Shown piece after piece: positions 8,281-21,250 of a stretch of 64,000 nt of DNA; positions within the stretch are counted from its first letter, which is position 1; each line of letters starts with the position of its first letter. The stretch comes from Cladochytrium replicatum (Eukaryota > Chytridiomycota > Chytridiomycetes > Cladochytriales > Cladochytriaceae): assembly GCA_025526935.1 (NCBI GenBank), contig JAHLKD010000066.1:186001-250000 (forward strand), in the 5' to 3' direction. A model generated the notes under the pieces. It was not told the DNA's origin, ran no database searches, and saw only the letters and a program-made list of their open reading frames with translations. A program made the position numbers and the translations under genes.

Positions 8281-10740
8281 ATGTTTCCTGAGGACCTTGT
8301 TCCTCTGGTGAGTGGATTTCTACCGCTGTGCGACTTTGTGGCCTTTGCGGCTACCTGCACTGCTGTTTACAGATATAGGAAGAGAAGTAGGTCGGCATTA
8401 GTGCGCTCGCTTCTCAACGACCCGCCATCTGCCGCTCTGAATGCCGCCATTCGTGCTGGCGACCCTGCAGTCGTTCTCGCCGTTCTGAAAGCCGTTGGAT
8501 CGCTGGTTGACTTTAATCGTCGTAGATGCATGACGTGTGCAAAGAACGGAAACGCTCATGGCAGACATTCGCTTTCTCTATCCACGACACCTCCTCGAAC
8601 CGGGACCCATGTTTCTTCTGAAACTGCATCCGGCTTCAATAGGCATAAGTGGAATCCTGTGGGCTGCAACACGTTCGTAGGATACACACTCGTTTATCAC
8701 ACGCAATGCACTCCGGCTCGAAGCGTCGACGAAACTCTTTCAATCCTTCGACACTTGTTCAACTTTGGAGCGGATCCGGTGTTCTTTCCTACTGATGGCT
8801 CCCCACGGATGCATTCTTGGCGCTTTGAGCTGCTCATAGATGTCGCTCCATTATCCCCTGAACTGCTCGAGTTTCTGCACGCACAAGCAATCCAGCGAAG
8901 CAGTAGTTTCGTGATATCTTATTCAGAATCTTCTTGGAAACTTGCTGTGCGGCATTCCGACGAATCTCTGGCATTCCTTATTACGTCTATTGATCAGAGA
9001 TCGAGCCTTAAAATCGACGAAGCATTGGAGGAGGCAGCATCGCTTGGCAAGCGAGATGTGATTTGGAAGCTGATGAACATTGATCCACTGATCGACCGTG
9101 AGATCCTGAATATGTGGCTCGGCTCTGCGCTGAGGGGTGCCATTGCTGGAACGGACTTGAAAACAGTCAAGAACTTGTTCCGAGCTGGCCACTTTGACGC
9201 CTTGGAAGTTGTTTCGGCCTGGGAGATGGGAAGCCGATGTAATCGAGAAGGAGATACGCTCTGGAGTCCGGGAAATTATGAGAATGCGACCGCGGTGTGT
9301 GAGTACCTTCAAGCGGCGTGCAGTGGCCGGATTCCACGGCTTGTTCTTGTGCATGCACTTACAACACAGTGGGTGAAGCAAGAAGATTCGCTCAGACTAG
9401 TCACACACCTTCTCAAAATATGCAAGGAATGGGATCTGGAATCCGCTTTTTTGCTTCAGCAGCCAGAAGAATCATCCGTTGTCATACCCAACGTTGCGCG
9501 CACGGCACTTTACGCCCGCCCTTGGAGACTGCGAGATGCATTGTTTGTCGCATTTCTCACTTTCCCAGCCCACCATCAGACACCTTCCTTCATTGACCGA
9601 CTTACACTCCTCGGATTCCGCCCAGATGTGACACACTTTGAGCTTGCGTGTGCTTCGGGACATGTTTCAACTGTGGAACACATGCTTAAGCTTCATTCTG
9701 ACGGTCTCACAGACATCCATTTCGACAAGCTGTCGCTGCTTCCGGCAGCCGAGTCTCCAGCGGTGCTGGAAGTACTCATCAGATCTCGAGGCGGAGAGCA
9801 ACAGCTTTTATCTGAGGTTCCTGCTGGGCGTGAAATCCTGCAACACGCGGTGCAGCAGAGCTCCGTGCGGGCTATCTCATATCTCCTCAAACTCGGGCTT
9901 CCGACCACTGGAAGTGTCTCATCACTCCTGGAATCTATGCATCGTCCCTATGCATCTGAAATCCTCTCACTCCTCCACCAAGCCGGCGCTAATGTTCGAC
10001 AAGAGTTTGCAGACACATTCCGTATATCATCTCCTCCTGCACCTTCCCTTCGAGCGTACTCTGATCCAAAGGTTCTCCACACGCTCCTCGATGGCGGCGT
10101 AGACGTGTTCCCTCTCTGGCTAGTCCGTAGCATCGTCGCTACGGATGACCCAGACCTTTTCGCACGTTGCCTGCGGTCCGGGATGGACGTGCGGGATCTC
10201 AGGGCGGACGACTCTGGCCAGCTCCTGAACGCGCGCAACCCACCTCCGAGGAACAAGATCGTCGGTGGTCGGAGATCGTTCGTGCACTACGTTGCGGCCG
10301 AGGGACGTGCTGAGATCCTGAAGGTGTTGATGAGCGGTGCGATCCGCCCAGCGCCGACGTCAAAGAAGGACCTTGCGCTTGCAATGCTGTTTGCAAAGGA
10401 TGCGCGGACGGCGCAGGTTCTGGTGGACGCTGGTGTGCAAGTTGATTGTTCCGACAGTGATGTCGAGAGGAGGATCAGGGCGCTTGTGAGTGGAGGGAGG
10501 GCGGAGATGGTGAGGGTCGCGATGGCTTGTGCGAGCGTCCCTATCAAGTCAGGGACGTCGATGGTGCAAGGGCTAATCGGCATGAATCACTTTCCTGAAC
10601 GACTTCCAACTGCAAAGGCGTTGATCGAAGGATCAAATGTTGATCTCGGACATTGTAAAATGGTTGCGGAAACAAGAAAGGACAGGCCAATTTTGTTCAT
10701 GTTGAATATTTGCGAGCGAGACAATACAACATTCACCTGA
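8281..10740 (+). CDS. F-box-like / ankyrin-like repeat protein
   Basis: Single-exon gene of 819 aa from ATG 8281; the frame is open 33 nt upstream but without an ATG. The N-terminus MFPEDLVPLVSGFLPLCDF resembles a short F-box/BTB-like leader found in chytrid and Amoebozoa ankyrin-type proteins. The rest is a chain of degenerate ~30-residue helical repeats (for example ALNAAIRAGDPAVVLAVLKA, ELACASGHVSTVEHMLKLHS, HYVAAEGRAEILKVLMSGAI) matching the ankyrin 'ALxxAxxxGHxxVVxxLL' pattern. A role as substrate adaptor or scaffold is inference from the architecture. No signal peptide or TM segment was seen. Confidence 0.7.
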   Translation: MFPEDLVPLVSGFLPLCDFVAFAATCTAVYRYRKRSRSALVRSLLNDPPSAALNAAIRAGDPAVVLAVLKAVGSLVDFNRRRCMTCAKNGNAHGRHSLSLSTTPPRTGTHVSSETASGFNRHKWNPVGCNTFVGYTLVYHTQCTPARSVDETLSILRHLFNFGADPVFFPTDGSPRMHSWRFELLIDVAPLSPELLEFLHAQAIQRSSSFVISYSESSWKLAVRHSDESLAFLITSIDQRSSLKIDEALEEAASLGKRDVIWKLMNIDPLIDREILNMWLGSALRGAIAGTDLKTVKNLFRAGHFDALEVVSAWEMGSRCNREGDTLWSPGNYENATAVCEYLQAACSGRIPRLVLVHALTTQWVKQEDSLRLVTHLLKICKEWDLESAFLLQQPEESSVVIPNVARTALYARPWRLRDALFVAFLTFPAHHQTPSFIDRLTLLGFRPDVTHFELACASGHVSTVEHMLKLHSDGLTDIHFDKLSLLPAAESPAVLEVLIRSRGGEQQLLSEVPAGREILQHAVQQSSVRAISYLLKLGLPTTGSVSSLLESMHRPYASEILSLLHQAGANVRQEFADTFRISSPPAPSLRAYSDPKVLHTLLDGGVDVFPLWLVRSIVATDDPDLFARCLRSGMDVRDLRADDSGQLLNARNPPPRNKIVGGRRSFVHYVAAEGRAEILKVLMSGAIRPAPTSKKDLALAMLFAKDARTAQVLVDAGVQVDCSDSDVERRIRALVSGGRAEMVRVAMACASVPIKSGTSMVQGLIGMNHFPERLPTAKALIEGSNVDLGHCKMVAETRKDRPILFMLNICERDNTTFT

Positions 10741-10840
10741 CATCACGGAAATTTTATGTTGCAAGAACATTCGTGGGAAGGAACATTATGGGGAGGAAGA
10801 AAACATTACAATTTCCCATTTCAATTCAACTTTCTTGGTC
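10741..10840. other. Converging 3' ends
   Basis: Short gap between the plus-strand ankyrin-like gene and the minus-strand small gene; it presumably holds both polyadenylation regions. Confidence 0.4.
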
Positions 10841-11356
10841 CTATTTTGTCCTCAGCGGCAGGAGACACATGCACACTCTAAGATGAGGTGTCGGAGGGTG
10901 CACCGGGGGAGGTTTCCGAGGAGGCGTCGGAGCAGCTTTCTCCGCTGCTGAGGTGACCCGCAGCCAGCGCTGTGAAGCGACCCGTGTATGCATAACCGGG
11001 CACCCAATGCATTGAGAGGGCGGAGACCTTTCACAGCATTGGAGTACCTTAGCAAGTATCGGATAATAAAGCACACGAGGATTTTCATGCTGACTTACCA
11101 AGTTGATAATGTTATCTTCAGTATAAAAGTCATCATCGTTGTAGTCATACTCAGCAAGGGGGTCATCAGCAATGCTGGTATCAGCGGAATCCTTTAAGGG
11201 CAAAATATTAGAATATCATTACTCTTTAGTCAACGACAAACCTGTCTATATTGGGGGAATTCGTCTTCGTCTTCCACCTTTAACGCAATCCGACAATCGT
11301 CCGCCACCACTTGGATGGGATTGAATGTTGGAGTTTCTAGTAGTTGCCAGAAACAT
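10841..11356 (-). CDS. Small acidic/Cys-rich protein, 5' end unresolved
   Basis: A minus-strand gene model with plausible introns. The upstream exon (to about 11241) encodes TPTFNPIQVVADDCRIALKV and an acidic run ending QYRQ, followed by a GTTTGT donor. The next exon starts at about 11191 after CTTAAAG and encodes DSADTSIADDPLAEYDYNDD then FYTEDNIINL. A 51-nt in-frame GTAAGT...CTAAG segment follows, then a tail with CCERSPPSQCIGC and a Pro-rich stretch ending at 10841. No in-frame ATG was found before an in-frame stop at about 11354, which lies at the edge of a foldback element. The 5' exon may lie beyond that element or be lost. Function unknown. Confidence 0.4.
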
Positions 11357-11357
11357 A

Positions 11358-11481
11358 ATGTTTACTTGGATTCATGGATCATAACTGCGGATGTTGTTTG
11401 TTTGCGGTTATGACGCAATATTTATAACATATAAAGTCCGCAAACAAACAACGTCCGCAGTTATTATCCATGAATCCAACA
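11358..11481. mobile_element. MITE-like foldback element
   Basis: The left arm TTGGATTCATGGATCATAAC followed by TGCGGATGTTGTTTGTTTGCGG is repeated in inverted orientation on the right as CCGCAAACAAACAACGTCCG then CAGTTATTATCCATGAATCCAA. Arms are about 42 bp with few mismatches, and the loop is AT-rich. A 13-bp direct copy AACATATAAAGTC lies once inside the element (about 11426) and once at its right edge (about 11478). No ORF is inside. This is the structure of a non-autonomous foldback/MITE; no family is assigned. Confidence 0.6.
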
Positions 11482-11493
11482 TATAAAGTCAGT

Positions 11494-11911
11494 TATAGGC
11501 ATCTAAGGATTTGGATAAACCAAAGCAGGCAGCCAAAAGGAAGAGAAAGAACAGTTGGTGATTGCGATGATGAGTTAATTTTTCTTTCCGGCCGAATGTG
11601 GTTAACGCTGCTGGGTGCATCAACAACCGATGTTTGTCGATTAGTTATGCTTTCAACTAGACTTGATCAAGGTTTCGCCGACTTGGACATTGCAACATTC
11701 AACAGATCATTTTGCGGCGACTGAGGAATCCCGATAGTCCTTCGAATGGATTCTTGACCGCTTCTTCTGCGATAAAGCGGAACCATCTTCGACTCTTTCC
11801 AGAAACTGGATTCAGCGAAGTTTTCAAAAAATCAGACCGCACGTATTATGCTTTATGAGTGAACGATGCAGCAGCTACTCGCAACGGCAAAACTTTCTAT
11901 ATCCAATCATC
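11494..11911. other. Unassigned stretch with coding-like fragment
   Basis: An 84-codon plus-strand frame begins at 11470 and a ~50-codon minus-strand frame at 11840-11700 contains SLNPVSGKSRRWFRFIAEEA. Neither has a convincing start, splice context or family match, so neither is called a gene. Confidence 0.25.
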
Positions 11912-13960
<2,049 letters not shown>

Positions 13961-14380
13961 GGCTCGAGATATTGATATCCTGGCAGCCGAACGCCTCCGT
14001 TCAGAAGTCAAGCGTGGCGTTAGTAGAGGTTGAAGTTAGTGGGTGAATTCAAAGAAAGAAAAGAAAATAAAAGGAAATGAAGATGAAATAAGCATACTGT
14101 CGCTCATAGAACAATAAATAACCTTCGTTTGACAGCAAAACAGCGCGAGGACGAGTTTGTATCAGAATAGTATGTTACTAGCACATACCTGAAGACCAAT
14201 TCGAGAAATCAGGTCGTAGAATCTCAATTGTTTCGAGTTGAAAACATATAACATAACGTGAGTTACTGGACGGATCGCAAACATTAGGGACTTTCTCGGC
14301 AAGCAGAGAGAATAACCATCAGACAATAAAACAATTCGGGAACATCTGCGGCGGACCCCCTCAGGGTTGAGTGGGAGGCG
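13961..14380. other. Intergenic, no gene seen
   Basis: Upstream of the carrier gene; promoter presumed. Nothing coding-like was recognised. Confidence 0.35.
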
Positions 14381-14405
14381 GTAGTGTTATTAGCTGCATC
14401 CTGTA

Positions 14406-15124
14406 GAATGTTGCTAGATCATTTGAAATCGAGACCAAATGGTATAGGGAGATTGTCTTCACGAGAAGCCGCCAAAAACTCGAAGTCTATGCTGTTTTAG
14501 CTAGCGTCTTTAACCAACAGGAGCAGAGTTTCTCAGGTAGAGGCAGCTGCCAGTGAAGCTTGTTAATCATTTGAATCTTGTGCAAACACCCGGAGAATAA
14601 CATAAAAATATGATATTCAATCAAATCAGAGCATACTCACCCCATGACAAGTCAGGCATCGAATCGTCGCCTTCGACTGGCTATGGAAAAGATTCACCAC
14701 ATTTGACCAGTTGGTAAGCGATGCAGCCACGATGAGAGATAGATCAATTGAAGATGGAGAGTAAACCACGCACATGAAATCTTGGCCATTGCTTGATCGC
14801 AGCGGTGAGCGGTGGGAGAACAATTTTATTTGTTCCCTGTTAAGTGCCTCATAGCATATGGGTAACAAGGGAATCTTGATCTGGTCACCACCGAAACTTG
14901 TCTTGTACAAGTTTCCAAAATTCGGAAAACCTCCACAAGCTGGTAATTGTCTCGACGATAGTGACTAATAACCGAAAATGTTTGCAGATTTGCGTCCACC
15001 AATGACGAGAACGATGTCCATACAACTCGCAGCAGTGAGCAGCCCGAAAGGCTTCCGCTAGCCGAGCTGCAGCGACTGTTAGATCCTGCTGCCTTTCTTC
15101 ACTCTCGTATTGGAACCCGAGCAA
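14406..15124 (-). CDS. Hypothetical multi-exon gene, structure unresolved
   Basis: Minus-strand exons are suggested by codon-like composition. A 3' exon at about 14480-14406 follows CAGCATAG and encodes FEFLAASREDNLPIPFGLDF then stop. A central exon at about 14990-14640 encodes LPACGGFPNFGNLYKTSFGG and continues to IRCLTCHG, followed by a GTGAGT donor. A possible 5' exon lies at 15124-14990 (QDLTVAAARLAEAFRAAHCC). The frame connection between the last two is not resolved, and a plus-strand frame overlaps the 5' part. No family recognised. Confidence 0.3.
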
Positions 15125-15270
15125 CTGACCGCCCCCGCAACATGCAACATCGTAGATCGCTGATTCATGTGAATATTCAGCTTACGCTTGAAGGAAACAA
15201 AAACGGCTTGTCGGTCAAGATGGATCTAGTTCGGTGGCAAGCAGATCCTACACCTCACGATCACATCTAG
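14984..15270 (+). other. Plus-strand coding-like frame, possible 3' exon
   Basis: After a TTTGCAG acceptor-like site a stop-free frame of ~95 codons runs to TAG at 15270. It reads STNDENDVHTTRSSEQPERL, AELQRLLDPAAFLHSRIGTR, IHVNIQLTLEGNKNGLSVKM and ends DPTPHDHI. It overlaps a minus-strand frame, so only one is likely real. No upstream exon was identified and no family is recognised. Confidence 0.3.
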
Positions 15271-15641
15271 ACTTCGGACGCTTGGCATGTGTGTGCAATT
15301 GTATTGTACTTGATATTATCTTCGACAATGACTCACTTTTTAAACACAACAATGTACGCCAGCCGAACATCTGTTGTGCGCGAGGAAAAAATCAGATCTG
15401 ACCACTACGACTTCCTCCACTGTGCCCTACATTTCCTCCACTCCTGTTGCTATTAAAGGGCAACTTTCAAAGTTTCGGATTTTTTGTAGTGCTTTTGTCC
15501 CACCCAAGCTCTGTGTGTTAGAACTCCAGCTTCGGTACTTCGGTGTTTCGATATTAGTAGTTGCGAATACATCTCGTAAGCAAGAATAAAAAAAAATAGC
15601 AAATGCACCAGAAATTAAAAGTGGAACCGCTGACACTATTA
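15271..15641. other. Intergenic, no gene seen
   Basis: Short frames on both strands only. It presumably holds the 3' UTR of the PDI-like gene. Confidence 0.3.
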
Positions 15642-18194
15642 TCAGTCTGCCTTCGGCACCCGACTGTATGGATTGTTATTTGACCCTTTCCACGCACTGT
15701 ACAGAGAACAGCTCATGTAGCCGCACACAACCGCCAAGAGGATCAAAACGAACGAGTGTGCTTGCATGATTTGCTGCAGAAACAAATATCATTTAAATCA
15801 TTTCAATGCAAGCAAAGATAAAAAGCCACCCACCCAGACAGGTGCAACCGTATCGTGTATTTGTAGTCCCATGCGCTTTATAAATCCGGCCGAAGATTTT
15901 CCCTAGCACTTAATGTCAGAAGACTCGTTCTGTTTTCGCAATTTTGCATCAGACCTTGAGAACCCCTCTTGTTGCCATGTTGATGTACCCAGGGATGGCT
16001 TCAGCATCAATTATGAAAGCTTTCCCAAGCGAGTCCGCATCGTAAAACAGTTCCACCTAGAAAACAATCAACATTCTTCGGTCAATCAACAGATTGGGAT
16101 TCCCACCTTCGGATCCGCAATAATGAGCATTGGTGCTGCTGAAGAAGATATACCGTACGTGCTGCTCAAGAAAGTACCCCATAAATCCGCACGGATCCAT
16201 CCAAAAAGAACCTCATTGCTCTCCAACTGCAACGAACCTTGCGCACCCCCCGTGTGCATCGGATTATTAAACTCGATCCACTTGCGCGCCGCCTCCGAGA
16301 GCACTGAGCGCATGCGATCTACGCCCTTTTCATCAACGATCCCCAAAACAACTACACGCTCCCCACTCATGATCTCGTCCCCGTTGTCCGACGATACTTC
16401 GAATGTGAGCGGGAATCTGTGCCGGAGAATCCATTTGTTTGCGGCTTGCCGGGACTCTGGTGTCAGCTCGAGAGGGAACGCGTATCGGTGGGTGAATCTG
16501 CCAGTATCGACGGTACGGAGCAAGGAAGGCGCTGGGTAGCCCGATGTCGGGGCTAGGAAGAATGTTGTTTTTGAGCGCACAGAAAGTGCCACTTTGATCA
16601 TGGAGTCCTTTAGAAAACATATAAACATTGATGACATGTCGCAATCAAGCGTGTGAACATGGATCTGCTTACCACCGCCGAACGGAGAGTTGTTGCAGGA
16701 TCGTAGATGTAAAAGAAAGCTGTTGGGTTCGATGCTGCCATGGCGGTGTACGATGCACCATCGATCGCTGAAAACGGCGTGATCCTTAACTTAAAGTTAA
16801 TGATCATTATTACCAGCCGAGCTTCCAATTTCGCATACGTTGTCAATTGTGACGCAAACTCGACCAATTCATCCAGCGCTCTTTGCCCATCGAAATCTAT
16901 TACCCCAGACTCGTCAAAGCTGTGTAGTAAAAATGAGCTCAAGCGTTCAAGCATTGACCCATCGTGATTACTCACAATTTCAAAGTGGGGTAGCCTCGAA
17001 TGTCGTGCTCCTTGCAAAGCTTTGTCTCCCGCGTGCAATCCACTTTTCCGATATTCACCCGACCTTTGACAGAACTTCCGAGCTGTTCCCAAATCGGTGC
17101 TAGCTACATGTCCCCAGAAATGATCAGCCATCCTCCCTTCACGCAACGACCGATGAAAACCTTCGCACACGAACTTACATGTTGACAATGCGGGCACCAG
17201 GGTGCGTGGAACATGACAAACCACGGCTTAACCACCGTAGTCTGCAACAGACAGTATAGTCTCAAGATCAGAAAAACTGGGGGTTTCGCAACACATCGGA
17301 GACTCACTTTATCAAAGCTTGCATCAGTGAGAGCGACCACCTCCCCTGTCGGATTCACATTCTCCTTCGTCTCAATAAACTTGCTCGCCCACGCACTCAG
17401 GTGAGCTACTTCAGCGCTGACTGAAGCGGCGGCGAACTTTGATGGATCGGTGTATACACCTGAGCTAATATTTAGGTTTGCCTCTGATGTCGTGGACGTC
17501 CTGGAGGTCGCGGGGTTGTAGTAGGATGCTTTGTTGCTAATGTACGTCACCATAGCTTCGACGTCCAAAGAACCGAGGTACTCTTCCACGTAAGCACCGT
17601 TGTGGAATCTGGGATGGGATTCACGCGGAAATAAGCGGTTGATAAGACAAAGCGAATGCAATTTTGCAGAATCTTACAGTTTCAATGTCGGGTAGCCCAC
17701 CAATTGCTGAGATTCGCAGAGGTCTGATTGAAGCAAGCAGGAGGTTGGTGTGATAAAGCAACTCACGCAGTTTTCGACATACTCTCGTTCTTTGTACACT
17801 CCACTTTCGCCATGAAGAATTTCTTTGGAGCTACGGTGTCCGCAATCCAGTTCTGAGCCTCGAGCCATTTTGGTGTGAGCCTGTAAGAATAATAGTCCGC
17901 ACGGATCAGCAAGTGTTCCTGCACATATGAAAGCTCGATAGGGCCAACCGTCCACCTCTTGCGCTCTTAATTATCAACGTACTGCCTGCAATGTGGACAC
18001 GTCTTTGCGCCAAAGAAGACGAGCCATGTTCCAGTCTTTATCTTTTCGTCAAAGTCGTCGTTGTTTAGCTGTTGGATCTGGCTGTCGTAGTCCGCATTTG
18101 TAATGCCTATGCTCGCCCCCCTTGCAATATGGGGACCGAGGAACGCCAGCACAAGAAGCGCCAAAACCAGCAATTTTTGGCGAACTGTGCACAT
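15642..18194 (-). CDS. Membrane-anchored protein disulfide isomerase with two CPHC thioredoxin domains (TMX3-like)
   Basis: ER-type thiol oxidoreductase. The start ATG at 18194 gives a signal peptide (KLLVLALLVLAFLGPHIARG). The first thioredoxin domain has FFGAKTCPHCRQLTPKW, assembled across the intron after 17983 (GTACGT donor), and ends in a GYPTLKL cis-Pro region. The second has VMFHAPWCPHCQH around 17200 and VDCTRE-type sequence around 17020. A long third domain at 16550-16090 (RTVDTGRFTHRYAFPLELTP) is thioredoxin-like without a CxxC. The final exon encodes a single TM segment, HSFVLILLAVVCGYMSCSLY, and a short basic tail ending at 15642. About ten exons; not all junctions were fixed. Both active sites are CPHC rather than the CGHC of classical PDI. 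Confidence 0.8.
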
Positions 18195-18518
18195 CTTTTT
18201 GGACACGATTGTTTGTGGCGCCGAACAAACTTCATGGTCGGGCGATATATTACTTGAAAATAATGTAAAATATCATAAATATTGATGCTCTTATCTGAAA
18301 AGAGTTGCTCGACTTTGTAGTCTTTTTTCAATTTGCCAGCTATTCTATTTCATTTTTTAGACGAAAATGGCAACGCCGTGCACAGCCACCAACTGTGGCG
18401 AAACACGATGGTGCCTCCATTCTTGCCCCTACATTACTGGATCAGAGCTTTCTCGAAAAAAAAAACTGAGCTAATTTGTGCTGGAATTGCGATTACCAGT
18501 CCTCCCGGACCTTAGATT

Positions 18519-19025
18519 ATGGCGACTTCAGACACAACCCAAGAGGTTGACGCTGCTGTTGCTCCCTCTTCCCAGATCCCTCTTAACCAAAATCCTGAGC
18601 AGAAAGAAGATTTGTCATTAGAGCTAATGGTAGCTGAGAAAATCCAGAATCTACCTGCCATATCATTTTATCCTGTGTTGTCTAATGGCATAAATTTCCT
18701 AACTAGAACAAAAGGGTGTAAGTTTGAAACTCGCAGACATAAGTCTGCGCAGGATTGATGTGTATCCTGAACAAATTGTGCTCTAAGTGAGGCAAAAGAG
18801 GACTTCGATCATGTCTTCTGCTGCACATGGGCAAAGTCTTATTGGAGTGGGATTAGGAGAGATGCACAAAACTATGTCCGCAGAGAGCTAGCAAAGGCAG
18901 GAATTGATGCAACTCCTCAATCTGAAGCGAAGTGTTTAACCATGTGCTGGACACTGTTAAAAACTAGCATATCAGACTGTTTGCTATATGGGTTATCCTT
19001 TGGTTTGTGCTTTTTCTCTTTGATC
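18519..19025 (+). mobile_element. Possible retroelement remnant
   Basis: An 80-codon frame from ATG 18519 (MATSDTTQEVDAAVAPSSQI) ends at 18758. A second frame around 18785-19025 reads EAKEDFDHVFCCTWAKSYWSGI. That pattern, an acidic stretch then H-x-F-x-C followed by a W-containing segment, is reminiscent of the zinc-binding tail of non-LTR reverse transcriptases. No RT catalytic motif is present. The identification is tentative. Confidence 0.3.
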
Positions 19026-19175
19026 TGAGAGTTTTTTGTCAATCCCTCTTCCTTCTTACTTATTGACTTGTATTTCATGTATTTATTTACATGTTTGGCA
19101 GGTTCTGTGTGGAGTGATGGTGGCATTTAGTGGGGGGATGCGGTGTGGCTTGGTCCTTTGAGTTGATGCGACCAA

Positions 19176-19225
19176 TGTCTTTGACCAGAGCATTCCCTAG
19201 TGTCTTTGACCACAGCATTCCCTGG
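19176..19225. repeat. 25-bp tandem duplication
   Basis: Unit 1 (19176-19200) TGTCTTTGACCAGAGCATTC and unit 2 (19201-19225) TGTCTTTGACCACAGCATTC are followed by CCTAG and CCTGG. The two 25-bp units differ at two positions. They lie ~35 bp upstream of a TATAAATA motif (19271-19278). Confidence 0.85.
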
Positions 19226-19229
19226 TTGC

Positions 19230-20110
19230 CTGACCAGCTTGGTGGTGTACAGCCTGCCTGATTATTAGGCATATAAATACACCTGGGAGAATATGTACTG
19301 GGCCAAGAGACGGAACCTGGAGCTGTTGTGCTAGCTACAGTACAGCTAAAAATGCCGTACCGCTGCCAGGATAAGCCCTTGGTTGTTAACAGACTCCTAG
19401 TGGTGGGATAGAGACTACTTCATAGCCATTATGCGGGGGGCTGTTCCAGCCAGTTTGACACAGACAGTCACAGCACACATCAAGCAACAGGAGATTGCAG
19501 AACCCTCTGTTGATGCAGAACAGCAACAACATCACTTCTGTCAGCCCCAGGATAAGCTGAGCATGGCCTGCTGGCGGATTGTGCGGAGGACCTCTGAGCT
19601 TGCTCGAGTGATAATCTGGAATCAGAGATGCGACAAAGTGGTGACATGGGAGCTGAAAATGGCATCAAACCTCTGCTAAAGTGAACAAAGCCTAGGAAGG
19701 AGAAGCAGAAAATCGCCTGGTGCAAAGACGATGCAGAACAAAACAGTATCAATGCTTTGATTGCAATCGACAACATGGTTTAGGAGTTGAAGTCCTGTTG
19801 AAGCAAAAGAATGGTTTGATACAAAGGTGGCGTATATATACGGGGCTCAAGAGGCGGAAGTTGGTGACTGGGTTTCATGTAATGGGACTTCTGTGGAAGG
19901 GCGAGGGTTCAAGGCTAACCCTGGTTGGTCGGGTATGGAATCCGTATCATTGACCACTTTCTTGTGTTCATTATGTTGGTAGAACACGAACTCAAGGCCT
20001 CACTGGGGCACTATAAGACTTCATTAAAGCCTCCACCGTCAATCTGAGAAAAACCTCTTGCAACCCAGCTAGCTTTGAATCGAATAAAGTTTCCATTTTT
20101 GTCAAGTTTC
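19230..20110. other. Non-coding or degraded retroelement stretch
   Basis: It contains a TATA-like motif near 19271 and a short plus-strand frame (19431-19679) rich in Gln/His that could be a degraded gag-like fragment. It sits between two retroelement remnants. No LTR pair was found by eye. Confidence 0.25.
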
Positions 20111-20113
20111 TAA

Positions 20114-21250
20114 TCAAATGCCCATTTCCTGATTAGAGATTCTTTCCTTTCGGGAGGATTGGTTCTTCCCATCTGTTAGTTTGAACAAATCAGAAGCGTC
20201 ACTCATATCTTGTCCGGATTCAACATCCAACGAACGGTTTTTGTAACACACAATCCTACTGATTTGTGAAGTCTCACCATCTGGTGGAATAAGTTTCAAT
20301 TGGAGGTAGCCGGGCCAACTATAAAATAAGTCCTGCTGATTGGGCAGATTAACTGGTGGTGCTGCAAGTGCAACCGTTGGAACTGTGTACTTCCAATGAT
20401 AGTACAGAATGTATTCCTCTCCTGTGTCCCACTGAACTTAGAGGCTTAAGGTAACGCGTTGATGGCACAAAATTGTCATTGCTATCCGGTTCATACATCG
20501 GGGTGTCTCTTCCTGTAGTGTAGACACCCTGCAGAACTAGATATTTCATTTATTAGAAGATCTGGTTTTGGTCGAGACCCAAAAAATACTCCTTCATGAA
20601 ACTTAACAAGATCCCATTATTTGTTGTGTTCTGAGATTTGAGAACAACCTTGATGGAAGATCATGATGGTTATCCAGATAAAATTATGCAACTAGCAAGG
20701 TAATATTATAAATATCGCATAATTATCAATTATATGTTGCAGATTAATATTGTTCTAACCCACATAATAAATGTTTACGTACCCGCGACTGGGCTAGTAG
20801 GGAACCTATAGACTAAGGCCGTTAATTCTTATTATTTAATTATCACCACATATATCTCCAACGTAGCCATGGGAAAGTGCCAAGTTCCGAATAGTCTTAC
20901 GTCTTGTGACACATTCAGTTTCAGATATGTAGATTGGTGACAATGTTTCCAAAGGGGTGGATAGATGCCATATCCATATCCTTGCCAAAATAAGCAACAA
21001 AGGGAATGTTTTCTGTTCATTTGTGAACTACCCTGTTTTTGACTGTCGCGGCATGGCGGACTGAGGATATATTGCGGGGAAGTCCAGATTGTAGCATCAT
21101 AGCTTTCTGATAACTCCTTGACTGAACAAACACTTTTCTATTCAGTTCCTTCACATGTGCTGGTGGGGGATGAAGTGCAATAGATGGTACTTTCTCTGCG
21201 GCGCAATATTTGCCAGCTTGATTGGTAACAGATTCTGCGAAATCCATTTG
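20114..21250 (-). mobile_element. Ty1/copia-type retrotransposon relic (integrase region)
   Basis: Minus-strand frames, broken by stops and shifts, reproduce the typical copia integrase order. First QKAMMLQSGLPRNISSVRHA and ATVKNRVVHK, matching the 'ARxMLxxxGLPxxFWxEAxxTAxYxxNRxP' block. Then ENIPFVAYFGKDMDMASIHP and FGN, matching 'TPYExWxGKKPDxSHLRxFG'. Further downstream, 20440-20114, are YEPDSNDNFVPSTRYLKP and LQLKLIPPDGETS segments. In-frame stops and missing RT motifs show it is dead. Assignment rests on known copia Pol pattern. Confidence 0.7.
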
